Assembly: GCA_963665085.2 (NCBI GenBank)
Contig: CAXXXS010000001.1
Coordinates: 1,798,001 to 1,862,000, forward strand
Source of the DNA: G963665085 sp963665085
Lineage (GTDB): Bacteria > Bacteroidota > Bacteroidia > Bacteroidales > JAAAOM01
Reading direction: 5' to 3'
DNA length: 64,000 nucleotides
The notes beneath the pieces are model-generated. The model saw only the letters and a list, made by a program, of their open reading frames with translations. It ran no database searches and was not told the DNA's origin. This document shows positions 54,377-63,040 of this stretch, piece by piece; position 1 is the first letter of the stretch; each line of letters opens with the position of its first letter. The translations under genes and the position numbers were made by a program.

Positions 54377-54859
54377 TTATGAGAGTGTTATTTTATTCTG
54401 AATTTCTAATAAATCGGCCTCCAGCGTGTCTTTTGGGCTTTCAATAATTCTTCCAATTTCATTTTTGTCTTGATAAAATATAAATGTAGGGACACGATTT
54501 ATTTCAAATGGAGTTATATCAAATCCAGGAATTTTTTTCAGTCTATTTACGTATAGCACAGTTACATTATCAAAAGGGATTTGGAGTGTGTCAAATATTT
54601 TATAAAATCGTGCGATTTCAACACGGCATGCTCCACACCAGGAAGCAGCAAAAATTATTATCTCAATATTTTTTAAAAATTCTTTGTTTAGTTTATTCAA
54701 AAAATAAATTTCTGGTTCTAGTTTTTCATACCATTTATCAAACCAATTTTTATAAGGTTCAATGTTGTAAGCCTTTCTATTACAATAGCCGATCAAGATT
54801 TCTTTGTTAAGCGCTAAATCTAATATTTGCTGGTTGGGATATTCTTTTGAATAAATCAT
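54377..54859 (-). CDS. Thioredoxin-fold protein
   Basis: From the ATG at 54859 (MIYSKEYPNQQ) the protein has 160 residues. The active site FAASWCGACRVEIARF carries a CGAC motif, and the cis-Pro region INRVPTFIFYQD follows, so it is a thioredoxin-like fold with redox activity likely. There is no signal peptide in this version; a longer frame starting at 54949 would overlap the mutase gene and run through its terminator, so I reject it. It is probably cytosolic and may reduce a disulfide partner. Confidence 0.7.
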   Translation of the reverse strand: MIYSKEYPNQQILDLALNKEILIGYCNRKAYNIEPYKNWFDKWYEKLEPEIYFLNKLNKEFLKNIEIIIFAASWCGACRVEIARFYKIFDTLQIPFDNVTVLYVNRLKKIPGFDITPFEINRVPTFIFYQDKNEIGRIIESPKDTLEADLLEIQNKITLS

Positions 54860-54874
54860 AACCTGTATGTTAAA

Positions 54875-54908
54875 ATAAAAAAGCACGGAAAATATATTTC
54901 CCGTGCTT
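54875..54908 (-). terminator. Terminator of the methylmalonyl-CoA mutase operon
   Basis: On the minus strand AAGCACGG and CCGTGCTT pair around an AT-rich loop and are followed by TTTTTTATTTT. It starts 22 bases after the mutB stop. Confidence 0.92.
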
Positions 54909-54929
54909 AATATATAACAAAAATATTTA

Positions 54930-57083
54930 CTATTCTTTATATGCCTCAATTAATACTTCAAGCATTTTTTGAGCGGCAACTGAAACAGAAGTTCCAGGGC
55001 CAAAGATAGCAACAACACCAGCATTGTAAAGGAAGTCATAATCCTGAGCTGGAATTACACCACCTGCAATTACCATGATGTCTTCTCTTCCAAGTTTCTT
55101 GAGTTCTTCAATAACTTGAGGGACGAGTGTTTTGTGACCAGCAGCAAGACTGGATACACCCAATACGTGAACATCATTTTCTACAGCCTGGCGAGCAGCT
55201 TCTTCCGGAGTTTGGAATAATGGTCCTATGTCTACATCGAATCCGATATCTGCATAACCTGTAGAAACTACTTTGGCGCCGCGATCGTGACCATCTTGCC
55301 CCATCTTAGCAACCATAATCCTTGGTTGACGGCCAACCATTTTTGCAAATTTCTCTGCTAATTCTTTTGCTCTTTGATATGATTTATCGTCAGCAGATTC
55401 TGCTGAGTAAACACCTGAAATAGAACGAATCACTGCTTTATACCTCCCTGAAACTTTTTCAATAGCATCTGAGATTTCACCTAAAGTAGCACGTTTTTTT
55501 GCTGCTTCAACAGAAAGCTCAAGAAGGTTTCCTTTTCCTGTTTCTGTTGCTTTTGTGATAGCATCAAGAATTTGTTGTACTTCGTTGTTATCTCGTTCTG
55601 CTTTTAATTTTTCAATTCGTTTGATTTGCGCCTGACGAACAGCTGTGTTATCAACTTCAAGAATTTCCAATGGATCTTCTTTGTCTAATCGATATTTGTT
55701 AACACCAACAATCGTATCTTTCTGAGCATCAATTCTTGCTTGTTTTCTTGCAGCAGCTTCTTCGATACGCATTTTTGGAATACCTGTCTCAATAGCTTTT
55801 GCCATTCCGCCTAAATCTTCAATTTCCTGGATGTGTTTCCAAGCCTGGTGAGCTAATTCGTGAGTTAAAGACTCAACATAATAAGAACCAGCCCATGGAT
55901 CAATCTGACGACAAATTTGAGTTTCTTCCTGGATGTAAATCTGAGTGTTTCTAGCAATCCTTGCAGAGAAATCAGTAGGTAATGCAATCGCCTCATCAAG
56001 AGCGTTGGTGTGAAGAGATTGAGTATGACCTAATGCAGAAGCCATTGCTTCAATACATGTTCTGGCTACGTTGTTAAAAGGATCTTGCTCTGTTAAACTC
56101 CATCCAGAAGTTTGAGAGTGAGTTCTTAATGCAAGAGATTTTGGATTTTTAGGATTGAATTGTTTTACAATTTTAGCCCAAAGCATCCTTGCTGCGCGCA
56201 TCTTTGCAATTTCCATGAAGTGATTCATACCAATTGCCCAGAAGAAAGATAAACGAGGAGCAAATGCATCAACATCAAGTCCGGCTTTCATACCTGTACG
56301 GATATAATCCAAACCATCAGCAAGTGTATAAGCCATCTCGATATCGTTTGTAGCACCAGCTTCCTGCATGTGATAACCAGAGATACTGATAGAGTTAAAC
56401 TTCGGCATTTTTTGTGAAGTGTACTCAAAAATATCAGCGATTATTCTCATAGAAGTATCTGGTGGGTAGATGTATGTATTACGCACCATAAATTCTTTAA
56501 GAATATCATTTTGGATTGTACCTGCAAGTTCTTCCAGTTTTGCACCTTGTTCTAATGCTGTAACAATATAGAATGCCATAATTGGAAGTACAGCACCGTT
56601 CATTGTCATTGATACAGACATTTTATTCAATGGAATCTGGTCGAAAAGGATTTTCATATCCAAGATAGAATCAATAGCAACACCTGCTTTACCCACATCA
56701 CCAACAACACGTTCGTGATCAGAGTCATATCCACGGTGAGTTGCAAGGTCAAATGCTACAGAAAGGCCTTTCTGACCTGCTGCAAGGTTTCTTCTATAGA
56801 ATGCGTTAGATTCTTCAGCAGTAGAGAATCCTGCATATTGACGGATTGTCCAAGGACGAGTAACATACATTGTAGAGTATGGGCCTCTTAAATTTGGAGC
56901 CAATCCTGAAGCATAATTTAAATGCTCCATTTTTAGTAAATCGTCTTTTGTATAGACAGACTTAACTGGGATTTGCTCTGGAGTTAACCAATCTTTCTCT
57001 ATTCCATGAGCTTTCGTCCAGTCAGTACCAGTCGATTGACTGGTCTTTGTTTTTATATTAATACTTTTAAAATCTGGTCTCAT
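54930..57083 (-). CDS. mutB: Methylmalonyl-CoA mutase, large (alpha) subunit
   Basis: Adenosylcobalamin-dependent enzyme that interconverts (R)-methylmalonyl-CoA and succinyl-CoA, used in propionate production or degradation. The 717-residue subunit has the TIM-barrel substrate domain (about 1-560; LRGPYSTMYVTRPWTIRQYAGFST, SISGYHMQEAGAT, THSQTSGWSLTEQDP) and the C-terminal B12 domain (about 580-717) with the base-off signature GQDGHDRGAK, in which His binds cobalt. It is cotranscribed with the small subunit gene mutA, 41 bases upstream. Confidence 0.98.
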   Translation of the reverse strand: MRPDFKSINIKTKTSQSTGTDWTKAHGIEKDWLTPEQIPVKSVYTKDDLLKMEHLNYASGLAPNLRGPYSTMYVTRPWTIRQYAGFSTAEESNAFYRRNLAAGQKGLSVAFDLATHRGYDSDHERVVGDVGKAGVAIDSILDMKILFDQIPLNKMSVSMTMNGAVLPIMAFYIVTALEQGAKLEELAGTIQNDILKEFMVRNTYIYPPDTSMRIIADIFEYTSQKMPKFNSISISGYHMQEAGATNDIEMAYTLADGLDYIRTGMKAGLDVDAFAPRLSFFWAIGMNHFMEIAKMRAARMLWAKIVKQFNPKNPKSLALRTHSQTSGWSLTEQDPFNNVARTCIEAMASALGHTQSLHTNALDEAIALPTDFSARIARNTQIYIQEETQICRQIDPWAGSYYVESLTHELAHQAWKHIQEIEDLGGMAKAIETGIPKMRIEEAAARKQARIDAQKDTIVGVNKYRLDKEDPLEILEVDNTAVRQAQIKRIEKLKAERDNNEVQQILDAITKATETGKGNLLELSVEAAKKRATLGEISDAIEKVSGRYKAVIRSISGVYSAESADDKSYQRAKELAEKFAKMVGRQPRIMVAKMGQDGHDRGAKVVSTGYADIGFDVDIGPLFQTPEEAARQAVENDVHVLGVSSLAAGHKTLVPQVIEELKKLGREDIMVIAGGVIPAQDYDFLYNAGVVAIFGPGTSVSVAAQKMLEVLIEAYKE

Positions 57084-57124
57084 CTTTAATTATTTTTTTG
57101 TTTTACGATAGTGTAAACTACGTA

Positions 57125-58999
57125 TTATTTAATACCCATTAACGCATTATAATTTGTTAATGCTTCAAGCAGATTTGTTTTAACATGGATGAAATTCTCA
57201 ATGCCTTTCGCTTTTAAGTCTTCCATACAAGCTGGAGCACCAGCTACAACAAAGATTGCTTTGTCTTTAATTTGTTCAAACGCAGCAGGAGCATATTCAA
57301 CGTATTCGTCGTCAGAACTACAAAGAACAACGATGTCAGCACCAGCTTCGGTAGCAGCTTTTGCACCATCTTCAACAGTTTCGAAACCTAAGTTGTCAAC
57401 TACTTCATAGCCTGCACTTGCGAAGAAATTAGTAGAGAAACTTGCTCTTGCTTTACGCATGGTAAGATTACCAATAGTAAGCATATAAGCTTTAGGTCGT
57501 TTACTGTGTTTTTCAACAGCAAGTCTTAGTTTCTCAAATGCCATTGCTCCTCTATAAGGTGTAATAGGCTCAAGAATAGCATTATCTGCTTTTTTGCTTT
57601 CCGGAAATGCTATTGAAGTATCAACATCTTTTTCAATCTTTTCTAAAGAGTTTGCATATTGGTTTGTTCCAAGGAATACTTCTCTTTTCTGAGCAACCAA
57701 TTTATCTCTTTTAGCTGATGTTTCTTTAATTTGAGATTGAATAAAACCTTCTTTTAAAGCAGCTAAATAACCACCTTTTTCCTCAACACTTAAGAAGATT
57801 TTCCAAGCCTCTTCAGCAATTGAGTTAGTAAGATTTTCGATATAGTACGAACCAGCAGATGGATCAACTATTTTATCAAGATATGCTTCTTCTTTAAGAA
57901 TAATTTGTGTGTTGCGGGCAATTCTACCAGAGAATTTAGAAACCTCGCGATATGATTTGTCAAATGGTTGAACGTATAGAGAATCAACGCCACCAATTAC
58001 TGCAGACATAGATTCTGTTGTTACACGAAGCATGTTTACATAAGGATCGTAAATTGTTTTGTTCCAATCAGAAGTTATTCCATGGATAAACATTTTACCG
58101 GCTTTTTTATCTTCAGGAAGATAAGCTTCAACGATTTTAGCCCATAATAATCTGGCAGCTCTAATTTTTGCAATTTCCATGAAATAGTTTGAACCAACGC
58201 CAAATACAAATTGAAGCTGTTTTGTTACATCTGCAAGATTTAAACCAGCTTCGCTCATTTTACTTAAATATTCAGCGCCTTGAGCTAAACCAAAACCAAG
58301 TTCTTGAACTATTGAAGAACCTGAATTACTAAAGTTTTGTGCATTTACAGAATATACACGATAGTTTGGAAGTTTTTCTACTCCAAACTGAATCAATTCT
58401 TTTAAAGCTTTGAAATCAGCTTCTTCGCTGTTGTAAAAAGCTCCGGTAACCGTTAAATTTCCTAATGGATCATAATCGGTAGAACCTAAGATTTTAGCAG
58501 AATCAATTTTTTTCTCGTCAACTTCATCAGCAAGGTAACAAAGGATATCTGGAGAATTCTTACCTGCTACAAAATTTAAATTGATACATTCAAAATATAT
58601 CTTTTCTAAAAGACTTTTTAATGTTGCCTGGTCAGTAATTTTACCTTCAGGAACAGTAAAACCTAGTGATGTGATACCTCTGTCGAGGATAAATAATGCT
58701 TTTTGGTTAGCTTCTGCAACATCATCAACTTTGATGTCTTGTCTAACTTCCCAATCGTTATTTTTATTTTTGCTCCCTCTAACAAAAGGGAACTCTCCCG
58801 GATTAACTTCAAGATACCCCAACTCTTCGAGGTCCTCCTGCCTGTAATATGGCCTAACGTTAAATCCTTCTATTGTTCTCCAAACCAATTTCTTCTCGTA
58901 ATCAGCGCCTTTGAGATCGGCTATGATTTTATCATCCCATTCCTGGGTAGAAACTGGCGGAAATTCAGAAAATAATTTTTCATTGCTGTTTTCAACCAT
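57125..58999 (-). CDS. mutA: Methylmalonyl-CoA mutase, small (beta) subunit
   Basis: The non-catalytic partner of MutB. The 624-residue protein resembles the large subunit across the barrel (LDRGITSLGF, FSNSGSSIVQELGFG, RIARNTQIILKEEAY) but its C-terminal cobalamin-like fold (about 490-624) lacks the DxHxxG motif, as is usual for the small subunit. It is transcribed first, from a TAnnTTTG promoter just upstream. Confidence 0.97.
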   Translation of the reverse strand: MVENSNEKLFSEFPPVSTQEWDDKIIADLKGADYEKKLVWRTIEGFNVRPYYRQEDLEELGYLEVNPGEFPFVRGSKNKNNDWEVRQDIKVDDVAEANQKALFILDRGITSLGFTVPEGKITDQATLKSLLEKIYFECINLNFVAGKNSPDILCYLADEVDEKKIDSAKILGSTDYDPLGNLTVTGAFYNSEEADFKALKELIQFGVEKLPNYRVYSVNAQNFSNSGSSIVQELGFGLAQGAEYLSKMSEAGLNLADVTKQLQFVFGVGSNYFMEIAKIRAARLLWAKIVEAYLPEDKKAGKMFIHGITSDWNKTIYDPYVNMLRVTTESMSAVIGGVDSLYVQPFDKSYREVSKFSGRIARNTQIILKEEAYLDKIVDPSAGSYYIENLTNSIAEEAWKIFLSVEEKGGYLAALKEGFIQSQIKETSAKRDKLVAQKREVFLGTNQYANSLEKIEKDVDTSIAFPESKKADNAILEPITPYRGAMAFEKLRLAVEKHSKRPKAYMLTIGNLTMRKARASFSTNFFASAGYEVVDNLGFETVEDGAKAATEAGADIVVLCSSDDEYVEYAPAAFEQIKDKAIFVVAGAPACMEDLKAKGIENFIHVKTNLLEALTNYNALMGIK

Positions 59000-59023
59000 A
59001 ACTCATGTTTTAATTTGAAGGTG

Positions 59024-59031
59024 CAAAAATA
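59024..59031 (-). promoter_or_regulatory. Putative mutAB promoter -7 element
   Basis: TATTTTTG on the minus strand matches TAnnTTTG, 25 bases before the mutA ATG, with a TTTC-type -33 candidate about 20 bases further upstream. Confidence 0.5.
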
Positions 59032-59260
59032 CGGCTTTTAGCTAAATAGAGAAACTAAACAAGCAATATATTGATGTTAAAAAACATAATTCAAAATGTA
59101 TTTAAGTATGATAAACTGAAGCGTTGCTTTAAAAAACAAACCTTCTCAAAGTGGCTATTATTTTGAATTTCAGAAATTATAAGTTTAAAAAGATAAATAT
59201 TCGAATCAAACAAAACTTTATTTTGAATTATTATAAATAGTAAGATCTAGATATTTTTTC

Positions 59261-59311
59261 ATTTTATATATAATATATTTGCAATATATAAGTTTGTATA
59301 ATATATAAAAT
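59261..59311. promoter_or_regulatory. Palindromic PadR operator candidate spanning the padR promoter
   Basis: ATTTTATATAT (59261-59271) and ATATATAAAAT (59301-59311) are perfect 11-base inverted arms 29 bases apart. They flank a consensus -7 element and the right arm ends one base before the padR ATG. Autorepression through such a site is common in the PadR family; binding here is inference. Confidence 0.55.
59274..59281 (+). promoter_or_regulatory. padR operon promoter -7 element
   Basis: TATATTTG matches TAnnTTTG and sits between the two arms of the operator palindrome. No clear -33 element is visible. Confidence 0.5.
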
Positions 59312-59312
59312 T

Positions 59313-59663
59313 ATGATAGCAAAAGAATTATTAAAAGGTTCGCTGAAATCTATTGTGCTAAAACTCTTGGATGAAAACGGGAGAATGTACGGATATGAAA
59401 TAACCCAAAAAGTTAAAGAAATATCAAATGGCAAAATTTCGTTGACTTTTGGGGCACTTTATCCTATCCTTCATAAGCTGGAGAATGAAGGGGTTTTGAT
59501 TACTGAAAAAGAAAATGTTAACAACCGGGTAAGAGTATATTATAAGTTAACAGAGATTGGAAGTAATACTGCAAAAGAAAAGGTTAAGGAGCTTGAAGAT
59601 TTTATTGAAACAATTAGAATTATAATTAATCCAAATCCAGCGCTTGGTATATGCACGTGCTAA
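59313..59663 (+). CDS. PadR family transcriptional regulator
   Basis: A 116-residue winged-helix repressor. The PadR fold is seen in LLKGSLKSIVLKLLDENGRMYGYEITQKVKEIS and LTFGALYPILHKLENEGVLI, followed by the wing (NNRVRVYYKLTEIG) and a short dimerisation helix; the tail ends in CTC. PadR proteins of this small type repress their own operon and respond to small molecules or cell-envelope signals. It overlaps the next gene by 13 bases, a coupling typical of PadR with a membrane-protein partner. Confidence 0.94.
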   Translation: MIAKELLKGSLKSIVLKLLDENGRMYGYEITQKVKEISNGKISLTFGALYPILHKLENEGVLITEKENVNNRVRVYYKLTEIGSNTAKEKVKELEDFIETIRIIINPNPALGICTC

Positions 59664-61111
59664 CAAAAAATGAAATCCGATTTATTACCGAAACAGTTGA
59701 CAAAGCCGGGATTACAATTTCTCATTTACATGAAGATTTAGTCGATCATATCTGCTGCGAAATTGAGTATGAGATTGAAAATGGACTAACATTCAGAGAT
59801 GCATTTGAGAAAATTAAGACTGTAGTTGGTATTAAAGATCTGCAACAGGTGCAGATTAATACTTTATTATTAATTGATAAAAATTATCGGATCATGAAAA
59901 CGATTATGAAAGTTTCCGGAGTTGTATCAACAACGTTGTTGATGTTTGGCTCGCTCTTTAAAATTATGCATTGGCCTTTAGCAACAATGCTTCTCATTAT
60001 TGGGTTTATCCTAATGAGTTTTGTGTTTCTCCCTTCAGCTATGTATATCATAAACAGGGAGAATAAGGAAGTGAAAAAACCATTGCTTAATATAACTGCT
60101 TTTCTGGGGAGTTTTGGTTTTATTATGGGGAGTTTCTTTAAGATTATGCATTGGCCGGGAACGGCTTGGCTTTTAATATTAGGGATGGGCATTTTGAGTC
60201 TTTTGTTTATGCCAGCACTCATGATCTATCTAAGGGAAAAAGCTGAAAACAGAAAAGAAAAAAAAGTATATACTTCTGGCATTATCTCCGGGATGATTTA
60301 CATGCTTGCTATTCTTTTTAAAATGATGCACTGGCCGGGTGCCAGTATTATGCTTATGTTAAGCTCTATAGCACTGGTCGTTTTATTTATTATACCTTAT
60401 ACTGTATATCATTTTAAAGATGAGGAATTTGTAAAAGCTAAGTTTGTATATCTTATAGCAGCTTTTACCTGGTTAATGCTTTTTACGATGCTGCTAGCAC
60501 TAAATGTTGAAATTAGTGTTTTGAGAGGTTTTGATCAAGTTGATGAGAAGTTACACGAGACACAGGCATTTTATGAACTAAAAAATAAAAAGGCCTACCT
60601 GGTTCTTAAGGATAGTTCAGCTTATGAAGAAATGCAAGAAATCAGTAAAAATGCAGATGATTTAGTTCTGTATGCACATAATTTAAAATTACAAGTATTT
60701 CGGAAGTATTATGAAGGAGAAGTGTTTGATGAGTCTTTAATTGTTGATGCCTCAACAGTTAACCTTAAAAATTGGAATGACGGGGGAAGGAGTAACACAT
60801 CTGCGCCACAATTTGTGATGATAGGAGGAGAAAATATACAAGGGAAAGCTCTTGAGTTAAAGGCTAAAATTGAAGGTTTTAAAGAAGGTCTTCTATTAAA
60901 ACTTGATAGTGATAGTGAGAAAAGTAAATTGATTAATGAAATTTTAAAAACAGAAGTCCCTGATGATAATCCACAAGGTTTTTCAACATGGGAAGAATAT
61001 TGTTTTAAGAGAGTAACAATTGTGGGCTGTATTAATATTCTTTCAAGTATTCAGCGTGATGTAAGGATCGCAGAATCAGAAGTTTTAGATTATTTAACGT
61101 ATAACTATTAA
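59651..61111 (+). CDS. GldL/GldM-like chimeric membrane protein, larger paralogue
   Basis: A 486-residue protein not matching any family I know as a whole. Residues 1-75 form a soluble helical region with LHEDLVDHICCEIEYEIENG, like the domains that follow PadR in other operons. Three membrane hairpins follow, each opened by FKIMHWP or FKMMHWP at residues 103, 163 and 223, exactly 60 residues apart; this motif is the hallmark of GldL. A seventh helix at about 264-287 (VYLIAAFTWLMLFTMLLALNVEISVL) and the periplasmic region to 486 (GKALELKAKI, WEEYCFKRVTIVGCINILSSIQRDV, ESEVLDYL) resemble the transmembrane helix and N-terminal domain of GldM. It thus joins GldL-like and GldM-like parts in one polypeptide. 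It is not in the gld locus. Confidence 0.8.
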   Translation: MHVLTKNEIRFITETVDKAGITISHLHEDLVDHICCEIEYEIENGLTFRDAFEKIKTVVGIKDLQQVQINTLLLIDKNYRIMKTIMKVSGVVSTTLLMFGSLFKIMHWPLATMLLIIGFILMSFVFLPSAMYIINRENKEVKKPLLNITAFLGSFGFIMGSFFKIMHWPGTAWLLILGMGILSLLFMPALMIYLREKAENRKEKKVYTSGIISGMIYMLAILFKMMHWPGASIMLMLSSIALVVLFIIPYTVYHFKDEEFVKAKFVYLIAAFTWLMLFTMLLALNVEISVLRGFDQVDEKLHETQAFYELKNKKAYLVLKDSSAYEEMQEISKNADDLVLYAHNLKLQVFRKYYEGEVFDESLIVDASTVNLKNWNDGGRSNTSAPQFVMIGGENIQGKALELKAKIEGFKEGLLLKLDSDSEKSKLINEILKTEVPDDNPQGFSTWEEYCFKRVTIVGCINILSSIQRDVRIAESEVLDYLTYNY

Positions 61112-61122
61112 AACTGAATACC

Positions 61123-62115
61123 ATGAAAAATAAAATATATATCATAGGGCTCGTAGCGCTTTCCTTAACAGTTTTGGGAGGGATATTTAAAATTATGCAC
61201 TGGCCTGGTGCCGGCTGGTTATTAATCTTTGGAAATGGATCATTAAGTTTCTTATTTTTTCCTTTGGCCCTTAGGAGTAGTTTTTTAGGAGCTGGAAAAA
61301 AAAGGATAGGACTTTATTTTGCTGCATTTATTGCATTGTTTGCAGATTTTATAGGTGCATTATTCAAAATAATGCATTGGCCTGGAGCTAGCTGGATGTT
61401 AGTTTTTGGAATTACTTTTCCGGTTATTATTTTTCTTCCCGTGTATATTTATTTCCATGTGAAAGAGAAAGAAAAATCGCTTGCGAATTTTATGTACATC
61501 ATGTTCTTGCTGGTTTATCTCGGAGTTATGTCTGCTTTTCTTGCCGTTCGGGTACAGAAGGAAGTATTAGATGATGCAGTACGCGTTGCCTATATTACAA
61601 GTAATAAAGATTACTACGATCTAAAAAAAATATCTTTTAAAGAGTTAACTGATTTCTCAGATATAGAAGTTAATTCATCTGAATTAAGACAATATATTGA
61701 AGAAATAAAAAATGAGTTAGTCCAAATTGCAAATGATGAAGAAGTAGAAAGTTCGGTAAACACTTCAATAAATCTATGGCAAGTACAAGAAAAGGATAAT
61801 TTTAGTATTTCAAAGAGTGTAATGATAGGAGATTCTGATGAGGGAATGACAGGAAAAGCTTTTGAACTTGAAACTAAGATTCAATCATATAAAGATTTAT
61901 TGCTTTCCTATTCACTAGAAGATGAAATTTTAAAAAAGAGGATAGAACAATTATTCGAAATGAAAGACTATACCATTCAAGGTGAAGAGTTTTGCTGGGC
62001 TTCTTATCATTTTGAATATCAACCATTGATTTTTGTTTTGGGTACACTAAATAGTATTCAGGATGATGTGAAATTAGCTGAGACAGAAGTCTTATCTTAT
62101 TTAAGCAGAAATTAG
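61123..62115 (+). CDS. GldL/GldM-like chimeric membrane protein, smaller paralogue
   Basis: A 330-residue paralogue of the preceding gene. It has two membrane hairpins that begin with FKIMHWPG at residues 22 and 81 (59 residues apart), a fifth helix at about 121-143 (NFMYIMFLLVYLGVMSAFLAVRV) and a periplasmic domain with MTGKAFELETKI, LGTLNSIQDDVKLAETEVLSYL, matching the end of the larger protein and the GldM N-terminal domain. It lacks the N-terminal soluble region of its partner. It starts 11 bases after the larger gene and is followed 10 bases later by the wrecked serine hydrolase gene, in the same operon. Confidence 0.8.
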   Translation: MKNKIYIIGLVALSLTVLGGIFKIMHWPGAGWLLIFGNGSLSFLFFPLALRSSFLGAGKKRIGLYFAAFIALFADFIGALFKIMHWPGASWMLVFGITFPVIIFLPVYIYFHVKEKEKSLANFMYIMFLLVYLGVMSAFLAVRVQKEVLDDAVRVAYITSNKDYYDLKKISFKELTDFSDIEVNSSELRQYIEEIKNELVQIANDEEVESSVNTSINLWQVQEKDNFSISKSVMIGDSDEGMTGKAFELETKIQSYKDLLLSYSLEDEILKKRIEQLFEMKDYTIQGEEFCWASYHFEYQPLIFVLGTLNSIQDDVKLAETEVLSYLSRN

Positions 62116-62125
62116 AAATATAAAT

Positions 62126-62490
62126 ATGAGCACGATTGTCATTTTTTTTAGTTTCCTGTTTTTCCAGGTAAATATAATGGCTCAGGAAGATCTACCTGTG
62201 AAAATAGATTTCACCTTTCAACAATTTCAATCCTGGAAAACACCTGGATTAAGTGTAGCTGTTGTAAAAAACGGAGAAACCATTTACAGCAAAGGATTTG
62301 GATTGTCCAATCTTGAGTATAATATTGAAAATACCGATACCAGTGTTTTTGATATTGGTTCTATAGCCAAACAATTTACAGCTACTACAATCTGGACATT
62401 AGTTGAAAAGGGGGGGATATCTTCCAGAACTCTGAAGGGACAGTAAAAGATATAGAATTTATTAAGAAACCCGGTAGTCACGTTTTGTAA
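62126..62490 (+). pseudogene. Serine hydrolase (beta-lactamase family) remnant
   Basis: The start encodes a signal peptide and the N terminus of a class C beta-lactamase-like serine hydrolase: LSVAVVKNGETIYSKGFG and FDIGSIAKQFTATTIW, with the SxxK catalytic Ser and Lys in place. After LVEKGG the frame ends 12 codons later. A C-terminal-type sequence (FQNSEGTVKDIEFIKKPG) continues in another frame and ends at 62490. About 200-300 residues of the catalytic domain are missing at a run of seven G (62410-62416); eight G would rejoin the frames. It is the last gene of the padR operon and is followed by a terminator. Confidence 0.8.
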
Positions 62491-62503
62491 ATTTTGGATT
62501 TCA

Positions 62504-62534
62504 AAAAGGCTCTCAATTTCTGGGAGCCTTTTTT
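62504..62534 (+). terminator. Terminator of the padR operon
   Basis: AAAAGGCTCTC and GGGAGCCTTTT form an 11-base stem with one G-T pair and a 7-base loop, followed by TT. Confidence 0.85.
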
Positions 62535-62580
62535 ATATGGAAAGCATAAGAGATGAGTACGACTTAATTTTTCTGTTAAA

Positions 62581-63040
62581 CTACCTGGCTAACACACATG
62601 TCTCTTTCTCCTTGTGTACATTTCCAAACTGATCAAAATATTCAATGTAAAGCAAGTAGATTCCATTTAAGGCATATTCATTTTTAAAATTTTCGCCTCT
62701 CCAAATAAATTCTCCTTCTGTTCCACATAAAAAGTTATTTGCTAATTGATTAATTAATCGACCTTTTGCATCGTATACCCTTATATTCATTATAATACCG
62801 GCCTCATTTAGATGATATTTTATAGATAGCTCATCGTTATATCCATCAAAATTTGGCGAAAAAACTTCAGGTTCAACGGTTATTGGTTTGTTAGATTCTG
62901 AATTATTAAGCAGTTGCGAGTTTGGCCAACCCGGGGTAGCATAATTTTCACTAACAGACGCAGACTGCCAATTGGTTTTATCAAGTGAAGAATTATCAAG
63001 ATTAATTTTCTCCAGGGAAACTCCTGACTTGTCCCTTTTA
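62581..63040 (-). pseudogene. C-terminal remnant of a lamin-tail protein with T9SS sorting domain
   Basis: The reading frame on the minus strand encodes a lamin-tail-type segment (GVSLEKINLDN, NWQSASVSENYATPGWPNSQ), then the C-terminal sorting-domain-like region of the CHU/FlgD type (VFSPNFDGYNDEL, IRVYDAKGRLINQL, FIWRGENFKNEYALNGIYLLYIEYFD). Its apparent start (MHRTKRD at 63051) lies in the end of an insertion sequence, so it is the 3' part of a gene whose upstream part is beyond the element, outside this window. The parent would be a large secreted protein. Confidence 0.75.

Larger units (their letters stand above)
59000..59312. other. Divergent promoter region of mutA and the padR operon
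   Basis: About 313 very AT-rich bases holding the mutAB promoter (59024-59031) and the padR promoter with its operator (59261-59311). No gene is seen. Confidence 0.6.

Noticed and set aside
54860..54949. Upstream extension of the thioredoxin-like gene with a hydrophobic N terminus
   Set aside because: It would run through the mutAB terminator hairpin and overlap the mutB 3' end; the internal ATG at 54859 is more credible.
54930..58999. Methylmalonyl-CoA mutase locus as an unusual cluster
   Set aside because: mutA-mutB order and spacing are standard; no neighbouring meaB or epimerase gene is needed for the call.
59220..59312. Origin or attachment site in the AT-rich stretch before padR
   Set aside because: No DnaA-box-like or att-type repeats; the palindrome fits a repressor operator better.
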